DNA of 64,000 nucleotides from Oscillospiraceae bacterium (GCA_015064485.1 SVSD01000004.1:62001-126000), one strand, 5' to 3'. Positions 35,780 to 45,708 are shown, numbered from the stretch's first letter. Notes: generated by a model not told the origin, from the letters alone. Program-made: numbers and translations.

Positions 35780-35808
35780 ATCATAACAGTATAACCTGTA
35801 TTTGTCAA
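35780..35808 (-). promoter_or_regulatory. Sigma-A promoter of the second flavin reductase gene
   Basis: On the minus strand a perfect TTGACA (plus 35803-35808) and TATGAT (plus 35780-35785) have 17-base spacing, 41 bases before the start. Confidence 0.85.
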
Positions 35809-35850
35809 CCAAGGTTTTTACCATTATTTTAAGTTTTTTCAAAAAAACTA

Positions 35851-35879
35851 TTGCAAAATGCAAAAAGTTGTGATATACT
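35851..35879 (+). promoter_or_regulatory. Sigma-A promoter of the rimP-nusA-infB operon
   Basis: TTGCAA at 35851-35856 and TATACT at 35874-35879 have 17-base spacing; the leader before rimP is about 85 bases. Confidence 0.85.
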
Positions 35880-35903
35880 TAACAAAGAAAATACAGTAGA
35901 GTA

Positions 35904-35929
35904 AAAGAGCGGTTGCAAAACCGCTCTTT
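35904..35929 (+). promoter_or_regulatory. Leader hairpin of the rimP-nusA operon
   Basis: A perfect 11-bp stem AAAGAGCGGTT (35904-35914) with its complement at 35919-35929 and a GCAA tetraloop forms early in the leader. It is followed by ACGATTTATTT, so termination would be weak. A control function, for example by NusA on its own operon, is inference. Confidence 0.6.
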
Positions 35930-35971
35930 ACGATTTATTTAAGGCACTTTTGAGAAAGGAAGGTCTTCCTG

Positions 35972-36454
35972 ATGGAAAAAAAGCCGAAGAAGAAAAATAT
36001 CGCTGAAACAGTGCGCGAACTTGTAAAAGACGCTGTCGAAGAATGCGGATGCGAACTTTGGGATGTTGAATATGTAAAAGAACCCACAGGCTGGAATCTT
36101 ATCATCTACATCGACAAAGAAGAAGGAATAAGTCTTACAGACTGCGAGATGGTAAATGACGCCGTTGAGCCGATAATCGACGAAGCTGACCCGATCGAAG
36201 GCAGCTATTGTCTTGAAATATCATCGCCGGGTCTTGAAAGAGATCTTAAAAATCATTCTCACATCGAAGCATTTGTCGGTGTGCAGGTAAGCGTTAAGCT
36301 TTATACAGCTTTTGAAGGCTCGAAAAGCTTTGTTGCTGAAATCACTTCCCACGACGAAGAAAACGATACCGTAACTTTCGCTATGAGCGACGGAAATATG
36401 CATACCTTTGAAAGAAAAGCTCTTGCAAAGATTTCCACAATTGCAGAATTTTGA
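35972..36454 (+). CDS. rimP: Ribosome maturation factor RimP
   Basis: RimP helps assemble the 30S subunit. The 160-residue protein shows the family core: CGCELWDVEYVKEPTGWNLIIYID near residues 26-49, DCEMVNDAVEPIID and the LEISSPGLERDL signature near 82-93. It opens the conserved rimP-nusA-ylxR-ylxQ-infB-rbfA cluster and precedes nusA by 41 bases. Confidence 0.95.
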   Translation: MEKKPKKKNIAETVRELVKDAVEECGCELWDVEYVKEPTGWNLIIYIDKEEGISLTDCEMVNDAVEPIIDEADPIEGSYCLEISSPGLERDLKNHSHIEAFVGVQVSVKLYTAFEGSKSFVAEITSHDEENDTVTFAMSDGNMHTFERKALAKISTIAEF

Positions 36455-36495
36455 AAATAAAAAATAATATATAAATCTTAACGGAGGATACTGAA

Positions 36496-37728
36496 ATGGC
36501 AAAGGACCAGAAAGAGTTTTTCAGAGCTCTTGACCTGCTCGAAAAAGAAAAGGGCATTCCCAAGGAATATATGATCGAAAAGATCGAAGCTGCGCTTCTT
36601 ACAGCTTTCAAAAAAGAAACAGGAAGCTCAAATATGAAGGTTGTTCTCAACCCCGAAAAATTCCAGATCAAAGTTTACAAGCTTTTGGAGGTTGTTGATC
36701 CCGAATCTCTCACAATTGTAAACGAAGTTTCCGAAGATGACGACGATGTGGATTTCGACTTTTATGATGACGGGGATGAACCTTTTGACACATTCGACCC
36801 GGAAACACAGATAAAGCTTGAAGATGCAAGAAAGCTCAGCTCAAAATACAATGTGGGCGATTTTGTACAGGTTGAAATCAACCCCAAGGCGTTCAAGCGT
36901 ATTCCCGCACAGACAGCAAAGCAGGTTATCATTCAGGGTATCCGCGAAGCTGAACGCAAGAATATGATCAGCGAATACGAAAACAAGAAGGAAGATGTTG
37001 TTACTGCAGAAGTTACAAGAATCGATCCCGCAACAGGAAATGTCGGACTTCTCATCGGCAAGAACGAAGTAACTCTCTTTAAAAACGAACAGATCCCCGG
37101 CGAAACCTTCAAAGAAGGCGAACTTATCAAGGTTTATGTTCTTGAAGTTAAAAAAGACACTCCCGGTCCTGCGGTTCTTCTTTCCAGAACTCATCCCGGT
37201 CTTGTAAAAAGACTTTTTGAAATCGAAATCCCCGAAATTCAGGACGGCACTGTTGTTATCCGTTCTATCGCAAGAGAAGCGGGCAGCCGTACAAAGATAG
37301 CTGTTGAATCAAGAGATCCCGATGTCGAAGCAGTCGGTGCTCTTATCGGTTCTAAAAACACAAGAAAGAATTCCGTAATGAAGGAACTTCGCGGCGAAAA
37401 GATCGATATCATAAAATACAGCGACGATATTAAAGAATATGTTAAATCCGCTCTTTCAACAGCAAATGTTATTTCTGTTGAAATGCTCGCAGAACGCTCC
37501 TGCAAGGTTATCGTTTCCGACGATCAGCTTTCCCTTGCCATCGGTGTAAAGGGACAGAATGCCCGTCTCGCAGCAAAGCTTACCGGATGCAAGATAGATA
37601 TCAAGAGCTCTTCCGAAGAAAAGAAGGCTGCATTTGATGCAATTATGAACGGAACTGCTCAAAACACAACCACTCTCGGTGAAAAGCTCGCCGAGGCTTT
37701 GAAAAACAAAAACGGCTCTGAGGAATAA
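36496..37728 (+). CDS. nusA: Transcription termination/antitermination factor NusA
   Basis: NusA binds RNA polymerase and nascent RNA and modulates pausing and termination. The 410 residues contain the N-terminal polymerase-binding domain (1-125), an S1 domain (about 150-220), and two KH domains, the first with SRTKIAVES/DPVGA-type core near 275-295 and the second with LAIGVKGQNARLAA near 347-360. An unusual acidic insert, rich in D and E, spans residues 79-104 in the N-terminal domain. Start ATG 36496 follows GGAGGA. Confidence 0.96.
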   Translation: MAKDQKEFFRALDLLEKEKGIPKEYMIEKIEAALLTAFKKETGSSNMKVVLNPEKFQIKVYKLLEVVDPESLTIVNEVSEDDDDVDFDFYDDGDEPFDTFDPETQIKLEDARKLSSKYNVGDFVQVEINPKAFKRIPAQTAKQVIIQGIREAERKNMISEYENKKEDVVTAEVTRIDPATGNVGLLIGKNEVTLFKNEQIPGETFKEGELIKVYVLEVKKDTPGPAVLLSRTHPGLVKRLFEIEIPEIQDGTVVIRSIAREAGSRTKIAVESRDPDVEAVGALIGSKNTRKNSVMKELRGEKIDIIKYSDDIKEYVKSALSTANVISVEMLAERSCKVIVSDDQLSLAIGVKGQNARLAAKLTGCKIDIKSSSEEKKAAFDAIMNGTAQNTTTLGEKLAEALKNKNGSEE

Positions 37729-37779
37729 AGACCGCTCAAAAGTGTATTTTACGGAAGAAAGGATACGGCTCATTTCATA

Positions 37780-38064
37780 ATGAATAAAAAAGTACCCGAA
37801 AGAAAATGTATGGGTTGTAACATACGCCGCCCCAAAGGCGAACTTGTGCGAGTTGTAAGAATCAAGGACGGAAGCGTTGTGCTTGATAAAACAGGAAAAG
37901 TTTCCGGACGCGGCGCATATATATGCCCCGATATAAAATGCTACAACAAGGCACGGAAAGCAAAAAGATTTGAAACAAACCTTGAAATTTCAATACCCGA
38001 AGAAATATACGACGCACTTGCATCACAGCTTGAACAAGGAGGCGGAGATAAGAACAATGGCTAA
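37780..38064 (+). CDS. YlxR family RNA-binding protein (RnpM)
   Basis: The 94-residue protein has the YlxR signature RKCMGCNIRRPKGELVRVVR near residues 7-26 and GRGAYICPDIKCYNKARK near 44-61. YlxR, recently also named RnpM, binds RNA and modulates RNase P in Bacillus. It lies between nusA and the ylxQ-like gene and overlaps the latter by 8 bases. Confidence 0.92.
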   Translation: MNKKVPERKCMGCNIRRPKGELVRVVRIKDGSVVLDKTGKVSGRGAYICPDIKCYNKARKAKRFETNLEISIPEEIYDALASQLEQGGGDKNNG

Positions 38065-38470
38065 AATAAGAAAAGAACTTCCAAAAGGCAATATTCTCTA
38101 CCCCGATTCAAAAGAAGCTCTTGAAAAGAATATCGATAAAATACTCGGAGCTTTAGGTCTTGCAATGAGAGCAGGCGGACTTGCCGTAGGCACAGAAGCC
38201 GTAACTCAGGCAGTCGATAAAGGTAAAGCACGCATAGTGTTTCTCGCAGAAAACATATCCGACGGAACAAAGGATAAGCTTTTATCAAAGCTCGTATATA
38301 AAGAAATAAAATATATACTTCTCCCCTGTTCTATGGAAATGCTTTCAAAACGCCTCGGCAAAAGCGGAAATATAAGTGCTGCAGCTCTTATCCGTCCCGG
38401 TTTTGAAAAAATAATATTCAAATGTATGGATACCCCTACCGTAAACTGCACTAATATCGGAAAGGAATGA
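38057..38470 (+). CDS. L7Ae/L30e-family ribosomal protein (YlxQ-like)
   Basis: The 137-residue protein carries the L7Ae/L30e/Gadd45 fold signature ILGALGLAMRAGGLAVGTEAV near residues 29-49 and GKARIVFLAENISD near 54-67; proteins of this family bind kink-turn RNA. Position between ylxR and infB identifies it as YlxQ-like. The start at ATG 38057 overlaps ylxR and has GGCGGAG upstream; an extension into ylxR is possible but unlikely. Confidence 0.9.
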   Translation: MAKIRKELPKGNILYPDSKEALEKNIDKILGALGLAMRAGGLAVGTEAVTQAVDKGKARIVFLAENISDGTKDKLLSKLVYKEIKYILLPCSMEMLSKRLGKSGNISAAALIRPGFEKIIFKCMDTPTVNCTNIGKE

Positions 38471-38478
38471 TTTAATAT

Positions 38479-41379
38479 ATGGCAACAACAACAAAAACTA
38501 AAGTCAATTCCCTTGCAAAAGATCTCGGAGTAAAAGGTAAAGAAATTGTTGATCTTTTAAATTCAAAGGGCATTGCAGATAAAACAACTTCCGCTACTCT
38601 TGAAGACAGCGAAATAAGCCTTGTGCTCAATCATTTTACAAAGAAATACGAACTTTCGGATATAAGTGCGTATTTTGCATTGAAAGATACAAAGGTTCAG
38701 GAAAAAACCGAAAAGAAGGAAAAGGCTGAAAAACCCGAACAGGAAAAGAAAACCGAACCCAAAGAAGCAAAAATCGAAGAAAAAGAAATAAAAACAGAAG
38801 AAAAAGCAGAAACTACAAAGACCGAAGCTCCCAAAAAGAACACCGTTTCTCAGTCTGCTATAAATACAGCAAACGCAATTGCAAAAAGAGCGGCTGAACT
38901 TGCAAACAAGAATGCACAGAATCAGCCCCGCCGCGACAGAAACGACGAAAGACCTCAAAAGAGCTTCGACAAAAACGGCGACAGACCTCAGAGAAACTTT
39001 GACAAGAACGACAGATTCGGTAAAAAGCCCGCCCAGGATTCTGTTCAGACACAGTATCAGCCCCCCAAGACCGAAATTTTCGGCAAAGACGGTTTTGTTA
39101 AAGTCGAAAATCCCAACAAGCAGTTCCAGAAACCCAAAAACGGTTTCAACAAAAACGGTCAGGGTAAATTCGGCAAACCCGGTCAGCGCCCCGGCTCCGA
39201 CAAGGATGACGATTACGGACAGTCTGTTCGTCAACCCAGCATCCGTCCTATTTATGACAAGGACGGCAGAGCCAGAAGCCGTTATGCTTCCGAAAACATA
39301 AAGGAAGCCGAAGTTAAGCGTCCCGACAGCGGCGTAAGAAATGATTCAAATGTACGCCTTGTAGATATCCGTTCTCACGAAGTCGACCTTTCCAAGTACG
39401 ATGAAAGACTTGACAATCTCGTTCCCGACGAAGTAAGAGATGACGGCGGAAAGAAGAAGCAGAAGAAGGGTTCAAATCAGTCTTCTTCTAAGGGTGCAGG
39501 CGGAAGAATCAACAGAAACGAAGCCGCTGCAAGAAATGTTACCTTCCAGCCCAAGGGCAAGGCAGGTAAAAAGGGCAAGGGTGCTCCTGCAAAGGAAATG
39601 CCCGAAGTCAAGAAATTCACAGGACCTATCACTCTTCCCGAAGAAATAATGATCTCCGATCTTGCCGCAAAGCTCAAGATAACCACAGGCGAAGTTGTTA
39701 AAAAGCTTCTTATGATGGGACTTGGTATGGATGCTGTCGGTGCAAACAAATATGTTGATTTCGATACAGCATATCTTCTTGCTGACGAAATGGGCATTGT
39801 TGCTGAAAAGGAAGTTGTGATCTCCCTTGAAGAAAAGCTCTTCTCGGATGAAGAAGACAAGGCAGAAGACCTTAAGGAAAGAAGCCCTGTTGTCTGCGTT
39901 ATGGGCCATGTTGACCACGGTAAAACATCCTTGCTTGATGCTATCCGTCACACAAATGTAACAGCAGGCGAAGCCGGCGGTATTACCCAGGCTATCGGTG
40001 CTTACAGAGTTAAAGTCAACGGCAGAGATATCACTTTCCTCGACACCCCCGGTCACGAAGCATTTACCGCTATGCGTGCAAGAGGTGCAAAGGCCACAGA
40101 TATTGCAATTCTTGTAGTTGCGGCAGACGACGGTATAATGCCCCAGACAATTGAAGCTATAAACCACGCAAAAGCGGCAGGAATCACAATCATCGTCGCT
40201 ATCAATAAAATGGATAAAGTCGGTGCAAACCCCGATGCTGTAAAACAGAATCTTACAGCACATGAACTTGTTCCGGAAGAATGGGGCGGCGACACAATTT
40301 GTGTTCCCGTATCCGCTCTCAAGCGTCAGGGTATTGACGAGCTTCTTGAGATGGTACTTCTTGTTGCTGATATGCAGGACCTCAAAGCAAATCCCGACAG
40401 AGAAGCAAAAGGTATTGTTATTGAAGCAAAACTTGACAAAGGAAGAGGCCCTGTTGCTACAATGCTCGTTCAGAACGGTACTCTTCATCAGGGCGATGTG
40501 GTTATCGCAGGAACTGCAATAGGTCATGTTCGTTCTATGTGCGATGAAAACGGCAGAAGCCTCAAAACCGCAGGTCCTTCCGTTCCCGTTGAAATCACAG
40601 GCCTTTCGGAAGTTCCCGAAGCAGGTGACGAATTCCGTGCAGTTGAAAACGAAAGAATGGCAAGAGAACTTGTTGAAAAGAGAAAGAACGATGCCAAGGA
40701 AGAAGAATTCCGTGCAAACGCAAAGGTTTCTCTTGATACTCTCTTTGATCAGATAAACGAAGGTACAAAGGAACTTACAATTATCGTAAAAGCCGATGTT
40801 CAGGGTTCTGCAGAAGCTGTCAAGTCTTCTCTTGAAAAGCTTTCAAACGACGAAGTAAGAGTCCGTGTAATCCATTCCGCAGTCGGCGGTATCAAGGAAA
40901 GCGATGTTATGCTTGCCGATGCATCAAACGCCATCATCGTAGGCTTTAATGTTCGTCCCGATAAGGTTGCCGTAACTTCTGCAGAACAGAAAAAGGTCGA
41001 TATCCGCACATATCGTATCATCTACGATTGTATCGAAGAGATAACTGCGGCTATCAACGGTATGCTTGCTCCCGAATTCAAGGAAGTTGTTCTCGGTCAG
41101 GCTCAGGTTCGCCAGACTATTCATGTCCCCAACATCGGATTTATCGCAGGTTCTTATGTTCAGGACGGTAAGATTACAAGAAATGCCCAGATAAGAGTAG
41201 TTCGTGACGGTATCGTTATTTACGAAGACAAGATCGCTTCATTGCGCCGTTTCAAAGATGATGTAAAGGAAGTAGCACAAGGCTTCGAATGCGGTATTGC
41301 GCTTGAACGCTTCAATGATATCAAAGAAAACGACATTCTTGAAGCATTCGTTATGGAAGAAATCAAACGCGAACTTTAA
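38479..41379 (+). CDS. infB: Translation initiation factor IF-2
   Basis: IF-2 is the GTPase that brings initiator tRNA to the 30S subunit. The 966 residues consist of an N-terminal IF2_N-like helical domain (about 5-58), a long low-complexity linker rich in K, E, N, Q, G and R (about 75-375), a second IF2_N domain (about 385-445), the G domain with GHVDHGKT near 476-483, DTPGHE and NKMD, then domains II-IV. The start ATG 38479 lies behind AAAGGA. A hairpin follows the gene before rbfA. Confidence 0.97.
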   Translation: MATTTKTKVNSLAKDLGVKGKEIVDLLNSKGIADKTTSATLEDSEISLVLNHFTKKYELSDISAYFALKDTKVQEKTEKKEKAEKPEQEKKTEPKEAKIEEKEIKTEEKAETTKTEAPKKNTVSQSAINTANAIAKRAAELANKNAQNQPRRDRNDERPQKSFDKNGDRPQRNFDKNDRFGKKPAQDSVQTQYQPPKTEIFGKDGFVKVENPNKQFQKPKNGFNKNGQGKFGKPGQRPGSDKDDDYGQSVRQPSIRPIYDKDGRARSRYASENIKEAEVKRPDSGVRNDSNVRLVDIRSHEVDLSKYDERLDNLVPDEVRDDGGKKKQKKGSNQSSSKGAGGRINRNEAAARNVTFQPKGKAGKKGKGAPAKEMPEVKKFTGPITLPEEIMISDLAAKLKITTGEVVKKLLMMGLGMDAVGANKYVDFDTAYLLADEMGIVAEKEVVISLEEKLFSDEEDKAEDLKERSPVVCVMGHVDHGKTSLLDAIRHTNVTAGEAGGITQAIGAYRVKVNGRDITFLDTPGHEAFTAMRARGAKATDIAILVVAADDGIMPQTIEAINHAKAAGITIIVAINKMDKVGANPDAVKQNLTAHELVPEEWGGDTICVPVSALKRQGIDELLEMVLLVADMQDLKANPDREAKGIVIEAKLDKGRGPVATMLVQNGTLHQGDVVIAGTAIGHVRSMCDENGRSLKTAGPSVPVEITGLSEVPEAGDEFRAVENERMARELVEKRKNDAKEEEFRANAKVSLDTLFDQINEGTKELTIIVKADVQGSAEAVKSSLEKLSNDEVRVRVIHSAVGGIKESDVMLADASNAIIVGFNVRPDKVAVTSAEQKKVDIRTYRIIYDCIEEITAAINGMLAPEFKEVVLGQAQVRQTIHVPNIGFIAGSYVQDGKITRNAQIRVVRDGIVIYEDKIASLRRFKDDVKEVAQGFECGIALERFNDIKENDILEAFVMEEIKREL

Positions 41380-41396
41380 TAATTTCCAAAATACAA

Positions 41397-41434
41397 AAAG
41401 CCCCACGCCTATGCGATATATTGCGTGGGGCTTT
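41397..41434 (+). terminator. Hairpin between infB and rbfA (possible leaky terminator)
   Basis: A perfect 12-bp stem AAAGCCCCACGC (41397-41408) with its complement at 41423-41434 and a 14-base loop. There is no T run after it, so RNA polymerase may read through into rbfA; an mRNA-processing role is equally possible. Confidence 0.6.
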
Positions 41435-41457
41435 GCAAACACGAAAGGATTTTTATA

Positions 41458-41850
41458 ATGCCACAAAAAAACAGAGCAGGATCGGCTTTTAAAAAGGCAA
41501 GAATAAACGAAGAAATTGCAAAAGAACTCGGCGCAATACTCCGTACAGTAAAAGATCCGAGAATAAGCACAGGTTTTTTGAGTATTGTCGGAGTTGATAC
41601 AACACCTGATCTTAAATTCTGCAAAGTCCGTTTCAGCCTTTTTGGCGGAGATTCAAAGGAAGCCGCAAAAGGACTTAAAAGCGCCTCGGGCTATATACGG
41701 CATGAACTTGCAAGCCGCCTTAATTTAAGACTCACCCCCGAGCTTACCTTTATCCCCGACACAAGCATCGAACACGGAGCTCACATTTCCGCTCTCATCG
41801 ACAGTTTGCACAAGGAAGAAAAGAAAACCGAAGATAAAGAAAGCGAATAA
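41458..41850 (+). CDS. rbfA: 30S ribosome-binding factor RbfA
   Basis: RbfA assists late maturation of the 30S subunit. The 130-residue protein shows the KH-type core: RINEEIAKELGAILRTVKDPRI near residues 15-36, PDLKFCKVRFSLFG near 50-63 and the RHELASRLNLRLTPELTF segment. The frame is open 11 codons upstream inside the hairpin; ATG 41458 with CGAAAGGA is preferred. It closes the rimP-rbfA cluster. Confidence 0.95.
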   Translation: MPQKNRAGSAFKKARINEEIAKELGAILRTVKDPRISTGFLSIVGVDTTPDLKFCKVRFSLFGGDSKEAAKGLKSASGYIRHELASRLNLRLTPELTFIPDTSIEHGAHISALIDSLHKEEKKTEDKESE

Positions 41851-41878
41851 TCTATTTTATCAACGAAAGGAGCAAAAA

Positions 41879-43261
41879 ATGGAAAAGATAAGAAAAAAGC
41901 ATATTCTTGGGGCAATCGAAATATCTGTTATCGCAGTTCTAACACTTGCCCTCATTATAATGTTTGCAAGTTACTGTTTCTTTACAAGCTCGTCATCATC
42001 TGTGCCGTCTTATAAAGACACCCTTTATGCCGAATCCATATTTGCTCCCGTTGATAATACGAAGAATGAAAAACAGCTGATTTCTCCTTCATTTATAGGT
42101 ATTTGTTTTGAAAAGGCGCTCTCCCCCGCTTCTCCTTCTTCGAGAAACGCACTCATAAACGAAATCTTGCCGTTTGTTTCGCATCTTTTTTCGGATGTAA
42201 GTACAACGCTTGAGTTTTCATCCCCAAAAAGCGCATTTGAATATGTGGAAAATGAGATCGCTCAGCACAGCGAATATCTTTATCTTTCATTTCCGTGTGA
42301 TATTCCCGCCTCCTGTGTCAGCCCCCTTTTAGGAGCGGATAGCATTCGGGAAACCACTCATGCTTTTTTAGTAAAGGACCTTTATATCTTTTGCGACGAA
42401 AACGGTTATTTATCAGGCATCTGTACGGATAAAAACGGCAACGCAGCAACCCTCGCATCAAGAACAAAATCTCTGTTGTCTTTTGAAACATTGCGCCGTT
42501 TTGCCGATGATTCGGAGGAAATGACCCGTTTCGAATTTGTAACTGCAGGCGAAAGAAAATACCCTGTTTTCTCATCCTCTGTTTCAAATTTCAACATCAT
42601 AGCATATAATGAATCAGGAGCCGATACTCTTGAAAACGAACAAGGTTTAAGAGATATTGTTTCCTCTTTCGGTTTTAACCCGAATAACACAAGATTCTTC
42701 CGCACACAGAACTCAATAACTTATGTTGAACAATTCGGAGAACTTACAATTTACGAAAACGGAGATGTTTTATATACGCCCGAATCTATCGGTGTTCCGC
42801 TTTCCGAGCTTTGCGGTAAAATCAAAGAGAATTATTCTTTTGCAGACAAAATAAGCGCAGCGTATAATATTATCTCCTCCCTCGACAGAAACACTTTCGG
42901 CGGTTATTCTTCTCTTTGCGTTGACGATATAAGCTATACCGACGGTCTTCTTAATATCGGATTTTCGTATTATGCCGACGGTATCGGTATTGAAAGCGGA
43001 GAAAATGCCGCAAATCTTACTTTTGACAGCAATTCCCTTGTATCAGCAAATGTTTATGCAAACAGTTATGCTGTCATAAACACAACATATTCCGATATTC
43101 CCCAAAAATTGTTGTTTTCTCTCTTTAAAACTGAATTTGAAAATAATCTGCCCCATTCATTTTTACCTGTTTATACAGCAAACGGCGGAGATGAAATATA
43201 CAGCGCAAAATACGCTTTTGTATTTGATTCGGAAGTTAAAGAGGAGGTCAGCGAAAAATGA
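41879..43261 (+). CDS. YycH-like membrane-anchored extracytoplasmic protein
   Basis: The 460-residue protein has one N-terminal membrane helix (about 12-34) and a long extracytoplasmic part. Length, topology and pairing with a YycI-like gene suggest YycH, which in Bacillus restrains the WalK sensor kinase of cell-wall homeostasis. Sequence similarity at this level is weak, so the call rests on context. It starts at ATG 41879 behind AAAGGAG, and its stop overlaps the next start (ATGA). walR and walK are not in the window. Confidence 0.55.
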   Translation: MEKIRKKHILGAIEISVIAVLTLALIIMFASYCFFTSSSSSVPSYKDTLYAESIFAPVDNTKNEKQLISPSFIGICFEKALSPASPSSRNALINEILPFVSHLFSDVSTTLEFSSPKSAFEYVENEIAQHSEYLYLSFPCDIPASCVSPLLGADSIRETTHAFLVKDLYIFCDENGYLSGICTDKNGNAATLASRTKSLLSFETLRRFADDSEEMTRFEFVTAGERKYPVFSSSVSNFNIIAYNESGADTLENEQGLRDIVSSFGFNPNNTRFFRTQNSITYVEQFGELTIYENGDVLYTPESIGVPLSELCGKIKENYSFADKISAAYNIISSLDRNTFGGYSSLCVDDISYTDGLLNIGFSYYADGIGIESGENAANLTFDSNSLVSANVYANSYAVINTTYSDIPQKLLFSLFKTEFENNLPHSFLPVYTANGGDEIYSAKYAFVFDSEVKEEVSEK

Positions 43262-44238
43262 ATTGGCATAAAACAAACCTCGCATTGATTATGATTCTTT
43301 GCATAATCGACATCTTTCTTGCAATTTTCTTATATAACGCATATAAAAAGACAGAGCTTGTTCCCGACAACCTCATAGTTGAAGCAACAGAAAACCTTGC
43401 AATGCGCGGTATAACCTTTGATAAAGAAATAATTGACACAAAAAAGCATCAAAAATATGTTTATCTGTATTCAGCGGATACGGCTTTTGCCAAAGAGATG
43501 AAAGAGGATGCAAAAAACTCATCACCTTCTCTCATTTCCGCAATAGCCTTTTTATCGGGGATCTCGGAAAATGACGAAACAAACAGCATCAAGTATTTTG
43601 ATATCCCCACAGGTACCTCCATCTCTGTAACCGACCGGGAAGAAAAGGTTCTCGGTTCTGCGGCAATAACCGGCATTACGGGTTTCGAATATACAAGCGC
43701 CGGTTTTGACAGCACAAAAGTTGCAGAAATAATAAAGAAAGATAAGCTCTATGCGGACTGCTCCGCAAAAGCGCAAAAACTCCCCTCGATAATCAAAAGC
43801 TTTTTTGAAAAAACATACGGAAATACTGTTTCGGGAAAAGCTGTTCACATTTCCCAGTATGACGGCGGAAAGATAGTCACAACGCTTCTTTGTGCCGACG
43901 GAGTTTATGTGCACAATATGATACTTAGTTTTTACATCAAAAACAATGAAATCCTTTATGTTGAAGGAAATATGTTTTTTGACGAGCCGGCAAAAGACAC
44001 AGATACCCGTATAACAGACGGAATAAACATTCTTTTCAACCTTCCCGAAAATACTGAAGGCGATATATATGTAACTTCTCAGCACCTTGAATATACGCTG
44101 TTTGAGGCTTCCTCGAAGCAGAATTATCTTGTGCCCTCCTGGATCATCACATATATTTCCTCAGAAAATCCAAACGAAGAAAAACATATCATTCTCAATG
44201 CAATTACAGGAAGCTCTATTGAAAGAGTATTGTATTAA
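43258..44238 (+). CDS. YycI-like two-component system regulatory protein
   Basis: The 326-residue protein opens with MNWHKTNLALIMILCIIDIF, very similar to the YycI start (tryptophan after position 2, basic pair, then one membrane helix of about 20 residues), and has an extracytoplasmic domain with the YycH/YycI-type LVPSWIITY segment near the C-terminus. YycI works with YycH on the WalK kinase. It is translationally coupled to the upstream gene by an ATGA overlap and followed by murA, a plausible cell-wall link. Confidence 0.72.
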   Translation: MNWHKTNLALIMILCIIDIFLAIFLYNAYKKTELVPDNLIVEATENLAMRGITFDKEIIDTKKHQKYVYLYSADTAFAKEMKEDAKNSSPSLISAIAFLSGISENDETNSIKYFDIPTGTSISVTDREEKVLGSAAITGITGFEYTSAGFDSTKVAEIIKKDKLYADCSAKAQKLPSIIKSFFEKTYGNTVSGKAVHISQYDGGKIVTTLLCADGVYVHNMILSFYIKNNEILYVEGNMFFDEPAKDTDTRITDGINILFNLPENTEGDIYVTSQHLEYTLFEASSKQNYLVPSWIITYISSENPNEEKHIILNAITGSSIERVLY

Positions 44239-44285
44239 TATTTTTTAAATTTTTCAGCAAAACTATTCCATTTTAGGAATATCCG

Positions 44286-44294
44286 TGCTATACT
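44286..44294 (+). promoter_or_regulatory. Extended -10 promoter candidate for murA
   Basis: TGC immediately before TATACT (44289-44294) makes an extended -10 element; no good -35 box is present at 17 bases. The 103-base leader that follows contains hairpins CCGTCAA/TTGACGG and ACCGTA/TACGGT. Confidence 0.5.
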
Positions 44295-44397
44295 GTATGT
44301 GTATAGTTGTGATTATTATGTAAACATATATATTTCCGTCAAGTTGGTTTGACGGATACCGTATTTTACGGTTAAAAAGCAAGTCAGGAGATAACAA

Positions 44398-45696
44398 ATG
44401 GAAAGAGAAAAGTTAGTCATAAACGGCGGAAACCCGCTGACAGGTGAAATAGAAGTCAGCGGTATGAAAAATTCTGCTGTGGCGATCATTTTCGGCACTA
44501 TCCTCACAGAAGGCAAATGCGTTATTGAAAATCTCCCCGATATAAGCGATGTTTCCGATTCGCTTGAAATTTTATCAAGCATCGGCGCAAAGATAAAAAG
44601 ACTTAACAAGACAACATATGAAATAGATACAAGCGTAATACGCCCCGGTTCCTCTCCGTATAATCTTGTGCGTAAAATGCGTGCTTCTTATTACATTCTC
44701 GGAGCAGAACTCGGAAGATTCGGCAAAGCTCATGCAGCCTATCCCGGTGGATGCGATTTCGGTACACGCCCTATCGACCAGCACATAAAAGGCTTTGAAG
44801 CACTCGGAGCAAAAGTTGATTTTGAAAACGGATATATCGATGCCGATACAGACGGCAAGGGTATGTGCGGTTCAAACATTTATATGGACTGCGTAACCGT
44901 CGGTGCTACTATCAATATTATGCTTGCTGCCTGCCGTGCAAAGGGCACAACCATCATCGATAATGCCGCACGCGAACCTCATGTTGTTGACCTTGCAAAC
45001 TTTTTGAACGCTTCGGGAGCAAATATATCGGGGGCAGGTACGGATGTAATAAAGATAAAAGGCGTAGAACAGCTTCACGGAGTTGATTATGCCGTTATTC
45101 CCGATATGATCGAAGCCGGTACATTTATGGTCGCAGCAGCAGCAACAGGCGGAGATCTTCTTATAACAAATGTAATCCCCAAACATATGGAATCTGTTTC
45201 TGCGAAGTTAATCGAAATGGGCGTAAATGTTGAAGAATACGACGATTCAATAAGAATCTCAAGAAACGGCCCCCTTTCTAAAATCGCAGTAAAAACCCTT
45301 CCCTACCCCGGTTTTCCTACAGATATGAACCCTCAGATGTGTGTTCTTATGTGTCTTGCAAACGGTGTCAGCACTATGACAGAAGGTGTTTGGGATAACA
45401 GATTCAGATATGTTGAAGAGCTTAGCCTGATGGGTGCAAAAATCACCGTAAACGGCAAGACCGCAACCATCGAAGGTCCGACCAATTTCTCCGGAGCTCC
45501 TGTAAAGGCTGTTGATTTAAGAGCCGGAGCCGCTATGATCATCGCAGGACTTATCGCAAACGGAAAAACCGAGATAGATAATATCCGCCATATTCAGAGA
45601 GGATATGAAAATATAGTCGAAAAGCTTTCCGGGGCAGGCGCGGATATTCGCCTTGTAACCTTTGCGGAAGATACTTCAGTTTCTGTTATGAATTAA
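44398..45696 (+). CDS. murA: UDP-N-acetylglucosamine 1-carboxyvinyltransferase MurA
   Basis: MurA transfers enolpyruvate to UDP-GlcNAc, the first committed step of peptidoglycan synthesis. The 432 residues include GMKNSAVAIIFGTIL near residues 22-36 and the active-site loop PGGCDFGTRP, where Cys119 matches the fosfomycin-target cysteine (Cys115 in E. coli); fosfomycin sensitivity would be expected at this residue. Start ATG 44398 follows TCAGGAG. A strong terminator follows. Firmicutes often have two MurA copies; only one is visible here. Confidence 0.96.
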   Translation: MEREKLVINGGNPLTGEIEVSGMKNSAVAIIFGTILTEGKCVIENLPDISDVSDSLEILSSIGAKIKRLNKTTYEIDTSVIRPGSSPYNLVRKMRASYYILGAELGRFGKAHAAYPGGCDFGTRPIDQHIKGFEALGAKVDFENGYIDADTDGKGMCGSNIYMDCVTVGATINIMLAACRAKGTTIIDNAAREPHVVDLANFLNASGANISGAGTDVIKIKGVEQLHGVDYAVIPDMIEAGTFMVAAAATGGDLLITNVIPKHMESVSAKLIEMGVNVEEYDDSIRISRNGPLSKIAVKTLPYPGFPTDMNPQMCVLMCLANGVSTMTEGVWDNRFRYVEELSLMGAKITVNGKTATIEGPTNFSGAPVKAVDLRAGAAMIIAGLIANGKTEIDNIRHIQRGYENIVEKLSGAGADIRLVTFAEDTSVSVMN

Positions 45697-45708
45697 ATAT
45701 TAATATAA

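Noticed and set aside
39472-40527. A 351-codon minus-strand frame opposite infB
   Set aside because: Highly conserved IF-2 G domain is encoded on the plus strand; the antisense product is rich in cysteine and has no start signals.
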